64,000 nt of DNA from Rhodococcus wratislaviensis (GTDB lineage Bacteria; Actinomycetota; Actinomycetes; Mycobacteriales; Mycobacteriaceae), in the NCBI RefSeq assembly GCF_900455735.1, contig NZ_UAUI01000022.1, positions 558,001-622,000 on the forward strand. The letters are read 5' to 3'. The position numbers and the translations under genes were made by a program. Each line of letters opens with the position of its first letter. The stretch's first letter is position 1. Below, piece by piece: positions 29,129-37,581 of this stretch. Under the pieces are notes generated by a model. That model was given only the letters and a program-made list of their open reading frames with translations. It made no database searches and was not told the DNA's origin.

Positions 29129-30289
29129 GTGCGGAAAACCCTTCTCACAGTCGGTGTAGTCCTCGCCACGGCATTGACGGCATGCGGAACACAAGCCGGC
29201 GGGGGCGATGCGGGCGGGCCGATCAAACTCGGCGCATGGCTTCCCCTTTCGGGGCCACAGGCCTCGGGGGGTCTGCCCCAGGAAGCCGGCACCCACGCGT
29301 TCTTCGATCAGCTCAACGAGGCTGGAGGAATCCACGGTCGCCCCGTCGAGTGGACCCCAGTCGACAACGCTTTCGACCCACAGCAGACGATTCAGGTGGC
29401 TCGACAGTTGGTCTCTCGCGACCGGGTTGTCGCGATCGTCAACGCAAACGGCACGGCAACCACGGAGGCGACGTTTCCATTCGTGCTCGAACAGAACGAC
29501 ATACCCATCTTCGGAACCTACGGCGGCTCCACCGCCTGGTACGACCCGCCGCGGGACGCTTTGTTCGGCAGCCAGACGCTCTACGAGAACCAGGCGCGCG
29601 CCGCCGCGCAGTGGGCGCTCCACGAGGGTGCCAAGAAGGTCACGATCATCCGCAACGATCCGGCAGCGTTCGTCAATGTGGGCGCAGTCGCCACGACCGA
29701 ACTCGAGAAGGCCGGCGCGGAGGTCTCGACGGTGGAGGTCAAGCTCGGTACCACGGACTACAGCCCGTTCGTGTCCCAGATCCGTTCGGCTGCACCCGAT
29801 GCAGTCCTGACGATCCTGCCGATCCAGGAGGCCGCTGCGTACCTCAACGAGATGGCTCTGCAGGGTGTCAAGATTCCCAGTTACGGCTACTCCCCCACGG
29901 TGGGTAACAGCTTGCTCGACCTCGCAGGTACGAACGCGGAAGGGTTCCGCGCCGTGTCACTGACGCTGCCGCCCACCGCCGATAACCCTGCGGTCGAGGA
30001 ATACCGACAAGCGCTTGCGAAGTACAAGCCGGGCGAGAAGCCCGATTTCTACTCGCTGGCAACCTATGGCTCGGCGAAAGCGTTTGCTCAGGTCCTCGCG
30101 AGCATCGACGGCGAGATCACGTCCAAGTCAATCACCGACGCGATAGTCACGAGCGGCACCCTCGACACCGGCGTGATGCCTCCACTCACGTTCGGTGTGG
30201 ATGAGCACCTCGGTACCGACAGCGTGGTCCGAGTCCAGGTAGAGGGCGGCAAGTTCGTTCCCATCGGAGACTTCGTGTCACCGCAGTAA
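29129..30289 (+). CDS. HAAT-type ABC transporter substrate-binding lipoprotein (LivK-like)
   Basis: A 386-residue lipoprotein with lipobox LTAC and a periplasmic-binding-protein type 1 fold: IKLGAWLPLSGPQASGG near the mature N terminus, NEAGGIHGRPVEW, QLVSRDRVVAIVNANGTATT and YDPPRDALFG. Such proteins feed Liv-type importers with branched-chain amino acids, aromatic acids or other carboxylates. GTG 29129 is chosen because AAGGAG precedes it by five bases; the ATG two bases earlier is out of frame. The cognate permeases and ATPases are encoded convergently at 31218-34656 and carry the same operator. Confidence 0.9.
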   Translation: MRKTLLTVGVVLATALTACGTQAGGGDAGGPIKLGAWLPLSGPQASGGLPQEAGTHAFFDQLNEAGGIHGRPVEWTPVDNAFDPQQTIQVARQLVSRDRVVAIVNANGTATTEATFPFVLEQNDIPIFGTYGGSTAWYDPPRDALFGSQTLYENQARAAAQWALHEGAKKVTIIRNDPAAFVNVGAVATTELEKAGAEVSTVEVKLGTTDYSPFVSQIRSAAPDAVLTILPIQEAAAYLNEMALQGVKIPSYGYSPTVGNSLLDLAGTNAEGFRAVSLTLPPTADNPAVEEYRQALAKYKPGEKPDFYSLATYGSAKAFAQVLASIDGEITSKSITDAIVTSGTLDTGVMPPLTFGVDEHLGTDSVVRVQVEGGKFVPIGDFVSPQ

Positions 30290-30294
30290 CACGT

Positions 30295-30335
30295 CGAGCG
30301 CATCCAGCTCGACGAGTCCGACCTGGATGCGCTCG
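30295..30335. terminator. Putative terminator after LivK
   Basis: Thirteen-base perfect arms (30295-30307, 30323-30335) enclose a 15-base loop. It starts six bases after the binding-protein stop, between convergent genes. Confidence 0.55.
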
Positions 30336-30373
30336 TGGCGAATACCGTCTTCCTGTTCCGCTCGGATGACCAG

Positions 30374-31171
30374 TCAGACGGTGAACCGTCCACGGTTGCT
30401 GAGTAGCACCGCACCCACGACGTTTCTGGCCTGCTCCGAAGCGAGAAACAGCACATTGTCCGCGATCTCGTCCGGGGTCGCGTACGGCACCGGTGTGTTG
30501 TTGACCCACTGCACTTTGAGTTCTTCTGGTGTGCGAGCGGCCATCCCGGTCTCCGTCGGGCCGGGAGCGACGAGGTTGAGTCGGATACCGAACGCCACGA
30601 CCTCCTTGGCGACAGCCTGGCAGAAGGCATGGACAGCAGCTTTCGACGCCGCGTAGTGCGGGTATCCCGTCAAGGTATCGAACGCTGAGGACGAGCCGAT
30701 CACGACGATCGAGCCGCCTTTCGGTTTCATCGCCCGTACGGCGGCGCGAACGACATGGAATGTTCCGTCCAGATTGACCGACATCACTCGGCGCCACTGC
30801 GTATCAGTGAGGTTCGCCGTCAGGTCGATCGGTCTGCCGGCGGCGGTCGCCTCCGTGATGATCTTCTTGGACTCCGCGTCGTCGACGCCGGCGGCGTGCA
30901 CGACGACGTCGAGCCGCCCCTCGGCGTCGAGGACCTCCGCCATCGCGGCATCGACGGCCCCCGGGTCCGAGACGTCGACCCCTCGTGCGACCGTCGTGGA
31001 GTCGTCCCCGTACCGTCGGCGCACATTCTCGACCACGATGTCGGCCACGTAGACGCGGGCAGCTCCCTCACCGACGAGTTGCGCGACGACGGCCGCTCCG
31101 ATTCCTGATCCGCCTCCAGTGACCAGGGCAACCGCGCCCTCGAATCTGCCGTGTCCTGCTGTTCTGTCCAT
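30374..31171 (-). CDS. Short-chain dehydrogenase/reductase
   Basis: A 265-residue SDR with GGGSGIGAA at the cofactor site, VVHAAGVDD, the active serine in VIGSSSAFD and catalytic YAASK. It should oxidise an alcohol or reduce a ketone in the island's pathway. A roughly 15-residue insertion (KKIITEATAAGRPIDLT) between the NAG-like motif and the next helix resembles hydroxysteroid dehydrogenase-type SDRs. It follows the Liv permease/ATPase genes on the same strand with a 46-base gap and is the last gene of that operon. The ATG at 31171 is set by the SDR N terminus. Confidence 0.86.
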   Translation of the reverse strand: MDRTAGHGRFEGAVALVTGGGSGIGAAVVAQLVGEGAARVYVADIVVENVRRRYGDDSTTVARGVDVSDPGAVDAAMAEVLDAEGRLDVVVHAAGVDDAESKKIITEATAAGRPIDLTANLTDTQWRRVMSVNLDGTFHVVRAAVRAMKPKGGSIVVIGSSSAFDTLTGYPHYAASKAAVHAFCQAVAKEVVAFGIRLNLVAPGPTETGMAARTPEELKVQWVNNTPVPYATPDEIADNVLFLASEQARNVVGAVLLSNRGRFTV

Positions 31172-31217
31172 CTTCGTCGGTATTCCCTTCGTCAGAGCCT
31201 GATCGAGCGCACTGCAG

Positions 31218-33782
31218 TCACCGGTCGATCTCGCCGACAACTGCAGGGATGTCTGTACCGAAGTAGGCAGCCTCGGCGATGCGGCTGAAGCCCGGAGTAC
31301 TGCTGTTGCCGCGCGCGACGGCCTCACCTTGGCGCAGAACAATGACCTCGCTGCAGGCTTCGAGCGCGCGGGCGAGCGACTGGTCCAGCAGGATGGTCGT
31401 AATGCCCCGGCGCGCCATGTCGTTCACCTGTGAATACACTTCGTCGACCATCGCCGGGGACAGACCCAGCGCGGGTTCGTCGAGGATCAGAACTTCGGGG
31501 TCGGCCATGAGCGCCCGGGCGATGGCGACAAGCTGTTGTTCGCCGCCGGACAGCGAGCCGGCCGGTATGTCCATGCGGGTGCGGACCCGTTCGGGAAGGC
31601 CTTGCCGCAACTCGTCGAGCCGATCACGCAGCGTACGACCGGAGATCCCCGCGGCATACGCCGCGACCTCGAGGTTCTCGCGCACCGACAGGGTGCGGAA
31701 CAAGGCGCGCCCCTCGGGAACCAGGCTGAGCCGCAGTGCGTCTGTGCCATTGACTGTCCGGGTGCCGCCGGTCGACTGCAGATCGCCGTGCAGGATCCGC
31801 CCCAGCGTGCTCTTGCCGGCGCCGTTCGCGCCCACGATGCCGAGGATTCCGCCTGCATGGACGTCGAGATCAATGCCGGACAATGCCTGCACACCCTCGT
31901 AGTGGTGCTCGATCCCCCGCACGGAGATCAACGGCGCCTCCGTGCGATCGATGTCGGGTGCGATCAGTGTGGTGTCGGTGTTTCCCAGATACGAGTCGCG
32001 GACCAGTTGGTTCTGCAGGACCGTGTCCGGGGTTCCATCGGCGATCAGCTCGCCGAAGTCGAACGCCACCACCCGATCTGCGACGGAGAACAGGTCGTCG
32101 AGGACGTGGTCGATGATGACGACGGAGGTACCGGAATGCGAGAGCCGGCGGATGTGGTCGGCGAGGGTGTGACGTTCGTCGGCGTCGAGGCCACCGAATG
32201 GTTCGTCGAGCACGATCAATCGTGGGTTGTCGGCCAGCGCCGCGATCGCACGGGCCAGATCGACCCGTTTCTGCAGCCCGAACGGCAGTTCTGCGGGGAG
32301 TCGGTGCACGTGGTCGGCCAATCCGACACTCTCGAGGACCTGCAACGCCGTGTCGCGATCAGCGCGCCGCCCCCAACGGTTGACGACACTGACATTTTCG
32401 AGAACGGTCAGTTCAGCGAAAAGCTCAGCATGCTGAAAAGTCCGGCCGAGGCCGAGCGAGCGTCGACGCGTCGCCCGCACGCCGTGCAGGGGCCGGCCAC
32501 CGAGTTCCATTGTCCCCACGAGTTCACCGCCACCGATCAGGCCACACAGGGCGTTGACGAAGGTGGTCTTGCCGGCGCCGTTCGGCCCGATGATCGCGAG
32601 CACCTCACCTGCATCTACGCGGAGGTCGATGTTGTGCACGGCCTGAAGGCCACCGAATCGAACACCGAGTGCCTCCGTTTTCAGCACGGCCGCCGCGGCG
32701 GTATCGGCCCGCGTGTCCGGAACCGATCCCTCAGTGTCGAGAAGGCTCGGTTGGGAGGTGGACAGCGTGGGGCGGCCGAGCGCACGGGTGAGCGGGACGA
32801 ATCGGCGCAGCACTCTCCCGGCCGTCGGGACGATTCCATCGGCGAGAAACAGCAGGGTGAGAATCAGGACACCCCCGATCAGGTAGGGCTGGTCGATCGA
32901 CAGCGACGACGCCAGAGTTGGTGCGGATGCGAGGAACGCACCACCGAGAACGGCTCCGATCACGCTGCCGGTCCCGCCGAGAACGGTCGCGGCAATCAGG
33001 TTGACCGCGAAGACCATCGAAAAGCCCTCCGGGCTGATGAAGCCCGAAAGCAAGGCAAGAAGCACACCGGACAAGCCGGCGACACCCGCGCTGATCGCGA
33101 AACCGAGGCTCGCCTGCAGTTCGGGAGCGATACCGATCGATCTGCCCGCCAGTGGGTGTGTCTTGGCCGCAACCATGCGCATACGTATGGTCGTGCGGCG
33201 CAGGAACACCGACACTGCCACAGCGAGACCGAGGACTCCGACGGAAAGGTAGGTGACTGCGTCGGATGACGGAACGAGTTCGCCGAGCGCGGTGTCGAAT
33301 GCGTCAACCGGCACTCCTTGGTCGCCGCCGGTGACGCTCTTCCACGCACCGATGATTTCGAGAGTCACCAATGTGAACGCCAACGTGAGAAGCGCGACGT
33401 ACAGCACGGAGAAGCGGGAGCCGGCGAACCCGAGGAAGCCTCCCAGCATTGCGCACAAAGCCACGGCGACAACGGACGTGAAGGCCAGTCCCCAACCGTT
33501 ACCGCTGCCGTAGGCGGTCACATACGCGCCGATCGCGACCATTGCGGGATGCCCGATCGACCAGATACCCGTCCACCCGGCCAATAACGAGATGGACAAG
33601 ACGATCAGTCCGTACACCGCAGCGAGTCCGACCGTGTAGATCTGGTAGCCGGGCACGAGTCCGGCAGACAGCATCATTATCGTCAGGATCGCCGCAGCCG
33701 GTCCGCCGAGAAACTGAGCGGCGCCGTACAGGCGCTGGGCAGAGCGTCCGGGACGCTGCGCCGAGTCATCTTTTGTGACCAT
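31218..33782 (-). CDS. LivM-LivG-LivF fusion: ABC importer permease with two ATPase domains
   Basis: An 854-residue single polypeptide. Residues about 1-330 are a LivM-type permease (YGLIVLSISLLAGWTGIWSIGHPA at the start of the core, VLGGTGSVIGAVLGG near its end). Residues about 365-605 form a LivG-type ATPase: Walker A GPNGAGKTT near 399, signature LPFGLQKRVDLARA near 504, Walker B LIVLDEPFGGLD. Residues about 618-850 form a LivF-type ATPase: GANGAGKST near 656, LSGGEQQLVAIARA near 747, LILDEPALGLSP. These are normally three genes. With LivH (4 bases upstream) and LivK the importer is complete. The frame extends further 5', but that part overlaps LivH. Confidence 0.92.
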   Translation of the reverse strand: MVTKDDSAQRPGRSAQRLYGAAQFLGGPAAAILTIMMLSAGLVPGYQIYTVGLAAVYGLIVLSISLLAGWTGIWSIGHPAMVAIGAYVTAYGSGNGWGLAFTSVVAVALCAMLGGFLGFAGSRFSVLYVALLTLAFTLVTLEIIGAWKSVTGGDQGVPVDAFDTALGELVPSSDAVTYLSVGVLGLAVAVSVFLRRTTIRMRMVAAKTHPLAGRSIGIAPELQASLGFAISAGVAGLSGVLLALLSGFISPEGFSMVFAVNLIAATVLGGTGSVIGAVLGGAFLASAPTLASSLSIDQPYLIGGVLILTLLFLADGIVPTAGRVLRRFVPLTRALGRPTLSTSQPSLLDTEGSVPDTRADTAAAAVLKTEALGVRFGGLQAVHNIDLRVDAGEVLAIIGPNGAGKTTFVNALCGLIGGGELVGTMELGGRPLHGVRATRRRSLGLGRTFQHAELFAELTVLENVSVVNRWGRRADRDTALQVLESVGLADHVHRLPAELPFGLQKRVDLARAIAALADNPRLIVLDEPFGGLDADERHTLADHIRRLSHSGTSVVIIDHVLDDLFSVADRVVAFDFGELIADGTPDTVLQNQLVRDSYLGNTDTTLIAPDIDRTEAPLISVRGIEHHYEGVQALSGIDLDVHAGGILGIVGANGAGKSTLGRILHGDLQSTGGTRTVNGTDALRLSLVPEGRALFRTLSVRENLEVAAYAAGISGRTLRDRLDELRQGLPERVRTRMDIPAGSLSGGEQQLVAIARALMADPEVLILDEPALGLSPAMVDEVYSQVNDMARRGITTILLDQSLARALEACSEVIVLRQGEAVARGNSSTPGFSRIAEAAYFGTDIPAVVGEIDR

Positions 33783-33786
33783 GGAA

Positions 33787-34656
33787 TCAGACCCTCTCGA
33801 AGGTTTGGCGGCCGAAGATGCCCTGGGGACGGATGAGCAGCACGAGCACCGCCACGCAGAAGACGAACGTGTCTCGGAAGCTGGCGGAGATATACGCTGC
33901 GGCCAGGTTGTCCAGGACACCGATGACGAGCCCACCGATGACCGCGCCGTACATGCTTGTGAGGCCACCGAGCAGGATGCCTGCGAAGGCACGGAACAAC
34001 ACGGGGGCGAGGATCACCGGCGAAACCCCGGTCTTCGGGGCGTACAAGAAGACACCCAGCACCGCCAGCGCCATGCCGAGTGCCCAGGCGATCCGCGCGA
34101 CCTTGTGCGCGTTGATGCCCAAGATCTCTGCGGTCTCAGCAGATTCGGCGACCGCGCGCATCGCGGATCCGACCGGCGTACGCGTGAACAGATACGCAAT
34201 GGCCGACACGGCCACCGCGGCGAGGAGAATCGTGGCGATGTCCTGCAGCATCAGGTTCGAATTGCCGATCGAGATCGTGCCGTCGACGAGCTGCGGGAAT
34301 CGACGCGGCTGCTCACCCCAGTAGTGGCCGATCAGATGCTCGACAATGATCGACAGCCCCATTGTGACGACGAGCGCAGCGAAGAGCTTCCCTTGCCCGA
34401 GCGGTCGAATCAGTGCTTCCCGCACCACGACTCCGCTGAGAGCTCCGAAGGCCACTGCGACCACCAGTGCGACAGCAATGCCCACGCCGGCCCCGTACGC
34501 GCTGAGGGCAACGTAGATGGCGAGGGTCGACAATGACGCCATTGCGAAATTCATGACGTCGGTGGATCGGAAGATGATGACCAATCCGAGTCCGATGAGA
34601 CCGTACACGGCACCGTTGGCGATGCCGGTGGTCAAAGTGATGAACAACTGGTCCAC
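33787..34656 (-). CDS. HAAT-type ABC transporter permease (LivH-like)
   Basis: A 289-residue membrane protein with about eight helices. LivH landmarks are ITTLTTGIANGAVYGLIGLG-like N-terminal residues, VMNFAMASLSTLA, the conserved cytoplasmic loop TPVGSAMRAVAESAETAEILGIN and LFRAFAGILLGG. It pairs with the permease half of the fused protein downstream. GTG 34656 has GGAGG four bases upstream; a longer reading would run through the operator and promoter. First gene of an operon with the fusion protein and an SDR. Confidence 0.9.
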   Translation of the reverse strand: MDQLFITLTTGIANGAVYGLIGLGLVIIFRSTDVMNFAMASLSTLAIYVALSAYGAGVGIAVALVVAVAFGALSGVVVREALIRPLGQGKLFAALVVTMGLSIIVEHLIGHYWGEQPRRFPQLVDGTISIGNSNLMLQDIATILLAAVAVSAIAYLFTRTPVGSAMRAVAESAETAEILGINAHKVARIAWALGMALAVLGVFLYAPKTGVSPVILAPVLFRAFAGILLGGLTSMYGAVIGGLVIGVLDNLAAAYISASFRDTFVFCVAVLVLLIRPQGIFGRQTFERV

Positions 34657-34687
34657 GATGCCTCCGAGGGGCGGCCGGATATCAAAT

Positions 34688-34705
34688 TGAGCTGACTTCA
34701 GTTCA
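34688..34705. promoter_or_regulatory. Island operator 3 (LivH operon)
   Basis: TGAGCTGACTTCAGTTCA matches 13 of 14 fixed positions and lies 32 bases upstream of the LivH start. Confidence 0.78.
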
Positions 34706-34750
34706 AGTAACGTAAAGGACCTTGGGTGTGAGCGCAACCACACTTCCGTC

Positions 34751-34796
34751 CCCGTGAGTACTTGTTAACCGCGGGCGGTTAACAAGTACTCACGGG
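34751..34796. repeat. Palindromic element, copy 2 (GTGAGTACTT family)
   Basis: Twenty-base perfect arms (34751-34770, 34777-34796). The middle GCGGGC allows two more pairs, so the structure is almost fully double-stranded. It contains the stop codon of the FMN oxidoreductase (34765-34767) and lies upstream of the LivH promoter, separating the two units. Confidence 0.9.
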
Positions 34797-36699
34797 CGAC
34801 GGCACGGCCTTCGGAGATGGCGTGTGCGACCTTGCGCGGCACGAGCGCGTCGCCGATGACGTGCACGCGTGCGTTGACCGGTGCGAGTTGCGACCAGTCG
34901 CGTGGGCGTCGCTCACCGGCCACGACCACCCGGTCGACGTCGAGACGCGTCCTCTGCCCCGACAGGGTGTTCTCGAATTCGACCGAACCGTCGCAGACCG
35001 CGACGAGAGACGACAGCACGCGCACGTCGACCGGTTTGCCCGACAGCCGACGCAGGTACTGCACCCGGCCCTCCGCCGGAAGACCCGAGGCGAAGGCCGC
35101 GGCGGGCGTCAGAACCGTCACGCGGTCGGCACCCGCGGCAAGCGCCGCTTCGACGGTGCTCGCTGCGGGCCAGAGCCCGAATCCGTCGTCGACCACCACG
35201 ACGTGGCCGGCCCCGCGAAGAGCTTCTCCCCCACCCAGCAGGGCGTGAGAGGTGAGCACGGACGCCGTTCCCGCCAACGTCTGGGGCAGTTCTTCCACGG
35301 CACCGACGGCCAGCACTACGTCGTCGAAGTTCTCCAGTTCGACGGCGCTCACGGTGCGCGCAAGATGGATTGCGACCTTCGGCATGTTGTCGGAGTAGTA
35401 GTCGAGGAGGCGACGCCAGCCGCTGCGGTGTGGCGCGTCTGCCGCTGTCGCCAGCTGGCCTCCGATCCGCTCTCGCCCTTCGAAGAGCGTGACGTCGTGG
35501 TCGGGTCCGAGCCGCATCGCGCACTCGAGCCCGGCGGGACCGGCACCGACGACGGCGATCCGTCTCCGCTCTCTCGACCCGCGCGTGGGCCCCAGCGTCA
35601 GCGGGTACGCGGGACGTGCGGAATGACCCGGCGGCGCGAGGTCGGGATTGACCGAGCACAGTAGGACGGGGTCGAATGCCCGGCAGTCCTCGTTGCAGGA
35701 CACGCACGGGCGGATCGACGCCTCGCGGCCGGTCAGTATCTTCCGCGGGAAGTCCGGGTCGGCGATCAGCGGTCGTGCCATACCGACGAGGTCGGCACCC
35801 GACTGCAGCGCGGTTTCGATGGACGCACCGGTCCGGAACGACTGCGACACGAGCAGCGGGGTCACTGCGGCGGCGCGCAACTGTCCGACCGAATCGAGCA
35901 GCGGCGGGTCGGTGACAGCCATGTCCCGGACGTAGGTGGTGCGGACGCCGACCGTGACGTTGACGTAGTCGAAATCGGAGAGGTACGGCAGGACGTCGCA
36001 GAGTCCGTCCATGCTCAGGCCGGCCTCGTCGCTGCCGTCAGCGGAGACGCGGACTCCGAGGACGATACCGGGGCAGGCGTCGCGGACCGCGCGGGCGATG
36101 CGGTCGAGGAGGTGCGTCCGCTGAGACGTTGTCGCGGCATCTCGGCCGAGGTTCGTGTTCGGTGAGAGGAATTGCGCAAGTAGGTATCCGTGGGCCGCGT
36201 GCAGTTCGACGACGGGAAAGCCGGCCGACCAGGCGTGGACAGCGGATATGCGGAATGCGTCGACGATCCCCTCGACGTCGGCGCCGGAGAGGGCGCGCGG
36301 TCGCGTCGGTTCGCGGGGCGAGCGGACAGCGGACGGCCCGACGGGATGACTCCACATCTCGGCACCCAGCGTTTCGCGTCCGAGGTGCACCAGCTGGCAG
36401 GCGGCGATGGCTCCTTCGTCGGTGATCGCCCGCGCCCGAGCCTCCAGGCCGGCGAGGACTTCGGGACGCCAGGCCTCGGTGATGTTGCCGTTGCGATTGG
36501 TCGAACCAGGCGACACCACGGTGCCGCCGACGATGAGCATCGCGGCACCGCCGGCCGCGCAGCGCCGCCAGTAGTCGTCGTCGCCGCGTGAGGGGATGCC
36601 GCCGGCGACGGCTCCCGAGGCGTGCGGCGTACCGACGAGCCGGTTTGCCAGCCGAATCGGGCCTAGCTGGAGCGGCCGCGCCGCACGTGGAGTCGTCAT
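34765..36699 (-). CDS. FMN/4Fe-4S/FAD oxidoreductase (2,4-dienoyl-CoA reductase-like)
   Basis: A 644-residue enzyme of the old-yellow-enzyme plus FAD type. The N-terminal TIM barrel binds FMN (LANRLVGTPHAS, QLVHLGRE, ELHAAHGYLLAQFLSP). The iron-sulfur ligands are in CVSCNEDCRA and LLCSVNP around residues 335-350, and the C-terminal half binds FAD or NAD(P)H (VVGAGPAGLECA near 385). Members reduce activated C=C bonds such as dienoyl-CoAs, or demethylate. In this island it probably saturates a conjugated enoyl intermediate. ATG 36699 has GGAGG upstream. The last residues (EYLLTARG) are encoded by the palindrome. Confidence 0.87.
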   Translation of the reverse strand: MTTPRAARPLQLGPIRLANRLVGTPHASGAVAGGIPSRGDDDYWRRCAAGGAAMLIVGGTVVSPGSTNRNGNITEAWRPEVLAGLEARARAITDEGAIAACQLVHLGRETLGAEMWSHPVGPSAVRSPREPTRPRALSGADVEGIVDAFRISAVHAWSAGFPVVELHAAHGYLLAQFLSPNTNLGRDAATTSQRTHLLDRIARAVRDACPGIVLGVRVSADGSDEAGLSMDGLCDVLPYLSDFDYVNVTVGVRTTYVRDMAVTDPPLLDSVGQLRAAAVTPLLVSQSFRTGASIETALQSGADLVGMARPLIADPDFPRKILTGREASIRPCVSCNEDCRAFDPVLLCSVNPDLAPPGHSARPAYPLTLGPTRGSRERRRIAVVGAGPAGLECAMRLGPDHDVTLFEGRERIGGQLATAADAPHRSGWRRLLDYYSDNMPKVAIHLARTVSAVELENFDDVVLAVGAVEELPQTLAGTASVLTSHALLGGGEALRGAGHVVVVDDGFGLWPAASTVEAALAAGADRVTVLTPAAAFASGLPAEGRVQYLRRLSGKPVDVRVLSSLVAVCDGSVEFENTLSGQRTRLDVDRVVVAGERRPRDWSQLAPVNARVHVIGDALVPRKVAHAISEGRAVAREYLLTARG

Positions 36700-36712
36700 G
36701 CAACCTCCTAAG

Positions 36713-36730
36713 TGAACTGGATTCAGTTCA
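36713..36730. promoter_or_regulatory. Island operator 4 (FMN oxidoreductase), perfect copy
   Basis: TGAACTGGATTCAGTTCA is a perfect match to the consensus with 7-base inverted arms. It lies 14 bases upstream of the oxidoreductase start. Confidence 0.85.
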
Positions 36731-36772
36731 TGTTATCAGGTGATTGACATCACACGGCGATTTCCCTACATT

Positions 36773-36790
36773 CAAACTGATATCAGTTCA
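36773..36790. promoter_or_regulatory. Island operator 5 (hydrolase/importer operon)
   Basis: CAAACTGATATCAGTTCA matches 12 of 14 fixed positions, with a perfect ACTGATATCAGT core, and lies 17 bases before the hydrolase start. Together with operator 4 it controls the divergent pair. Confidence 0.78.
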
Positions 36791-36806
36791 ATTGCTGAGG
36801 AGCATC

Positions 36807-37502
36807 ATGTCGTTCGTTCTCGTCCACGGCGCAGGAATGGGTGCCTCCTGCTGGGGACCACTTCTCCCGTTGCTCGAAGGTGCCGCTCTCGCAGTCGATC
36901 TCCCAGGTCGGGGACGACGACGCTCCATCGACCCCCGGTCCGTCACTCTCGACGACTGCGCTGCCGCCGTCATCGATGACGTGGAGGCGGCAAACCTCGA
37001 GGACGTCGTACTCGTCGCACACTCTTTCGCGGGAGTGACGGCCCCTCGGGTCATACAGGCACTCGCGCACCGACTACGGCACGTCGTCTTCCTCTCCGCC
37101 GTCGTCCCGCCCGACGGGACGCGAGTGATCGACCAGATCGACCCGGGCGTCCGCGCCGCGGTGGAAGCCTCGATAGAAGATGGTGTGTATCGCCAGGATC
37201 CGATGGGCGCCGCCGCGATGCTCTGCAACGACATGGACGCGGAGCAGACCGACTGGATGATCGACCAGCTGGTCGACGATTGCGGCGCGTTACTCACCGA
37301 GTCCGTCGATCTGTCCGGTCTCCGCGCCGACATACCCCGTACATACGTACGTTTGACCAAGGACACGTGCTATCCACCCGAACTGCAGGAGAGGTCGGCT
37401 GCCCTCGTCGGCGGCGACTCCGTCTTTCTCGAATCCGGTCACATGGCCATGGTCACGATCCCCGATCGCGTTGCCGCGCTGCTCAACGGTGTCGCGTCGT
37501 AG
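36807..37502 (+). CDS. Alpha/beta-fold hydrolase
   Basis: A 231-residue hydrolase. It starts FVLVHGAGMGASCWGPLL, the HG oxyanion segment. The nucleophile elbow reads VAHSFAG, with alanine where GxSxG has its first glycine, as in the MenH/hydroxynitrile-lyase-like branch. A terminal histidine is in SGHMAM, and DLPGRG lies early in the fold. It could open an ester, lactone or thioester in the island's pathway. GAGGAG precedes the ATG. It leads a six-gene operon with an ABC importer and two SDRs. Confidence 0.83.
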   Translation: MSFVLVHGAGMGASCWGPLLPLLEGAALAVDLPGRGRRRSIDPRSVTLDDCAAAVIDDVEAANLEDVVLVAHSFAGVTAPRVIQALAHRLRHVVFLSAVVPPDGTRVIDQIDPGVRAAVEASIEDGVYRQDPMGAAAMLCNDMDAEQTDWMIDQLVDDCGALLTESVDLSGLRADIPRTYVRLTKDTCYPPELQERSAALVGGDSVFLESGHMAMVTIPDRVAALLNGVAS

Positions 37503-37581
37503 GCCTCATTCGACTCCTCCATCCATCACCGAACACACGGGTTCGCATTCGTCGAACCGATACCGGAAGGGCTTTCATGCC

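Noticed and set aside
33783-33992. N-terminal extension of the Liv fusion protein
   Set aside because: It would lie entirely within LivH coding sequence. The ATG at 33782, four bases beyond the LivH stop, is normal coupling.
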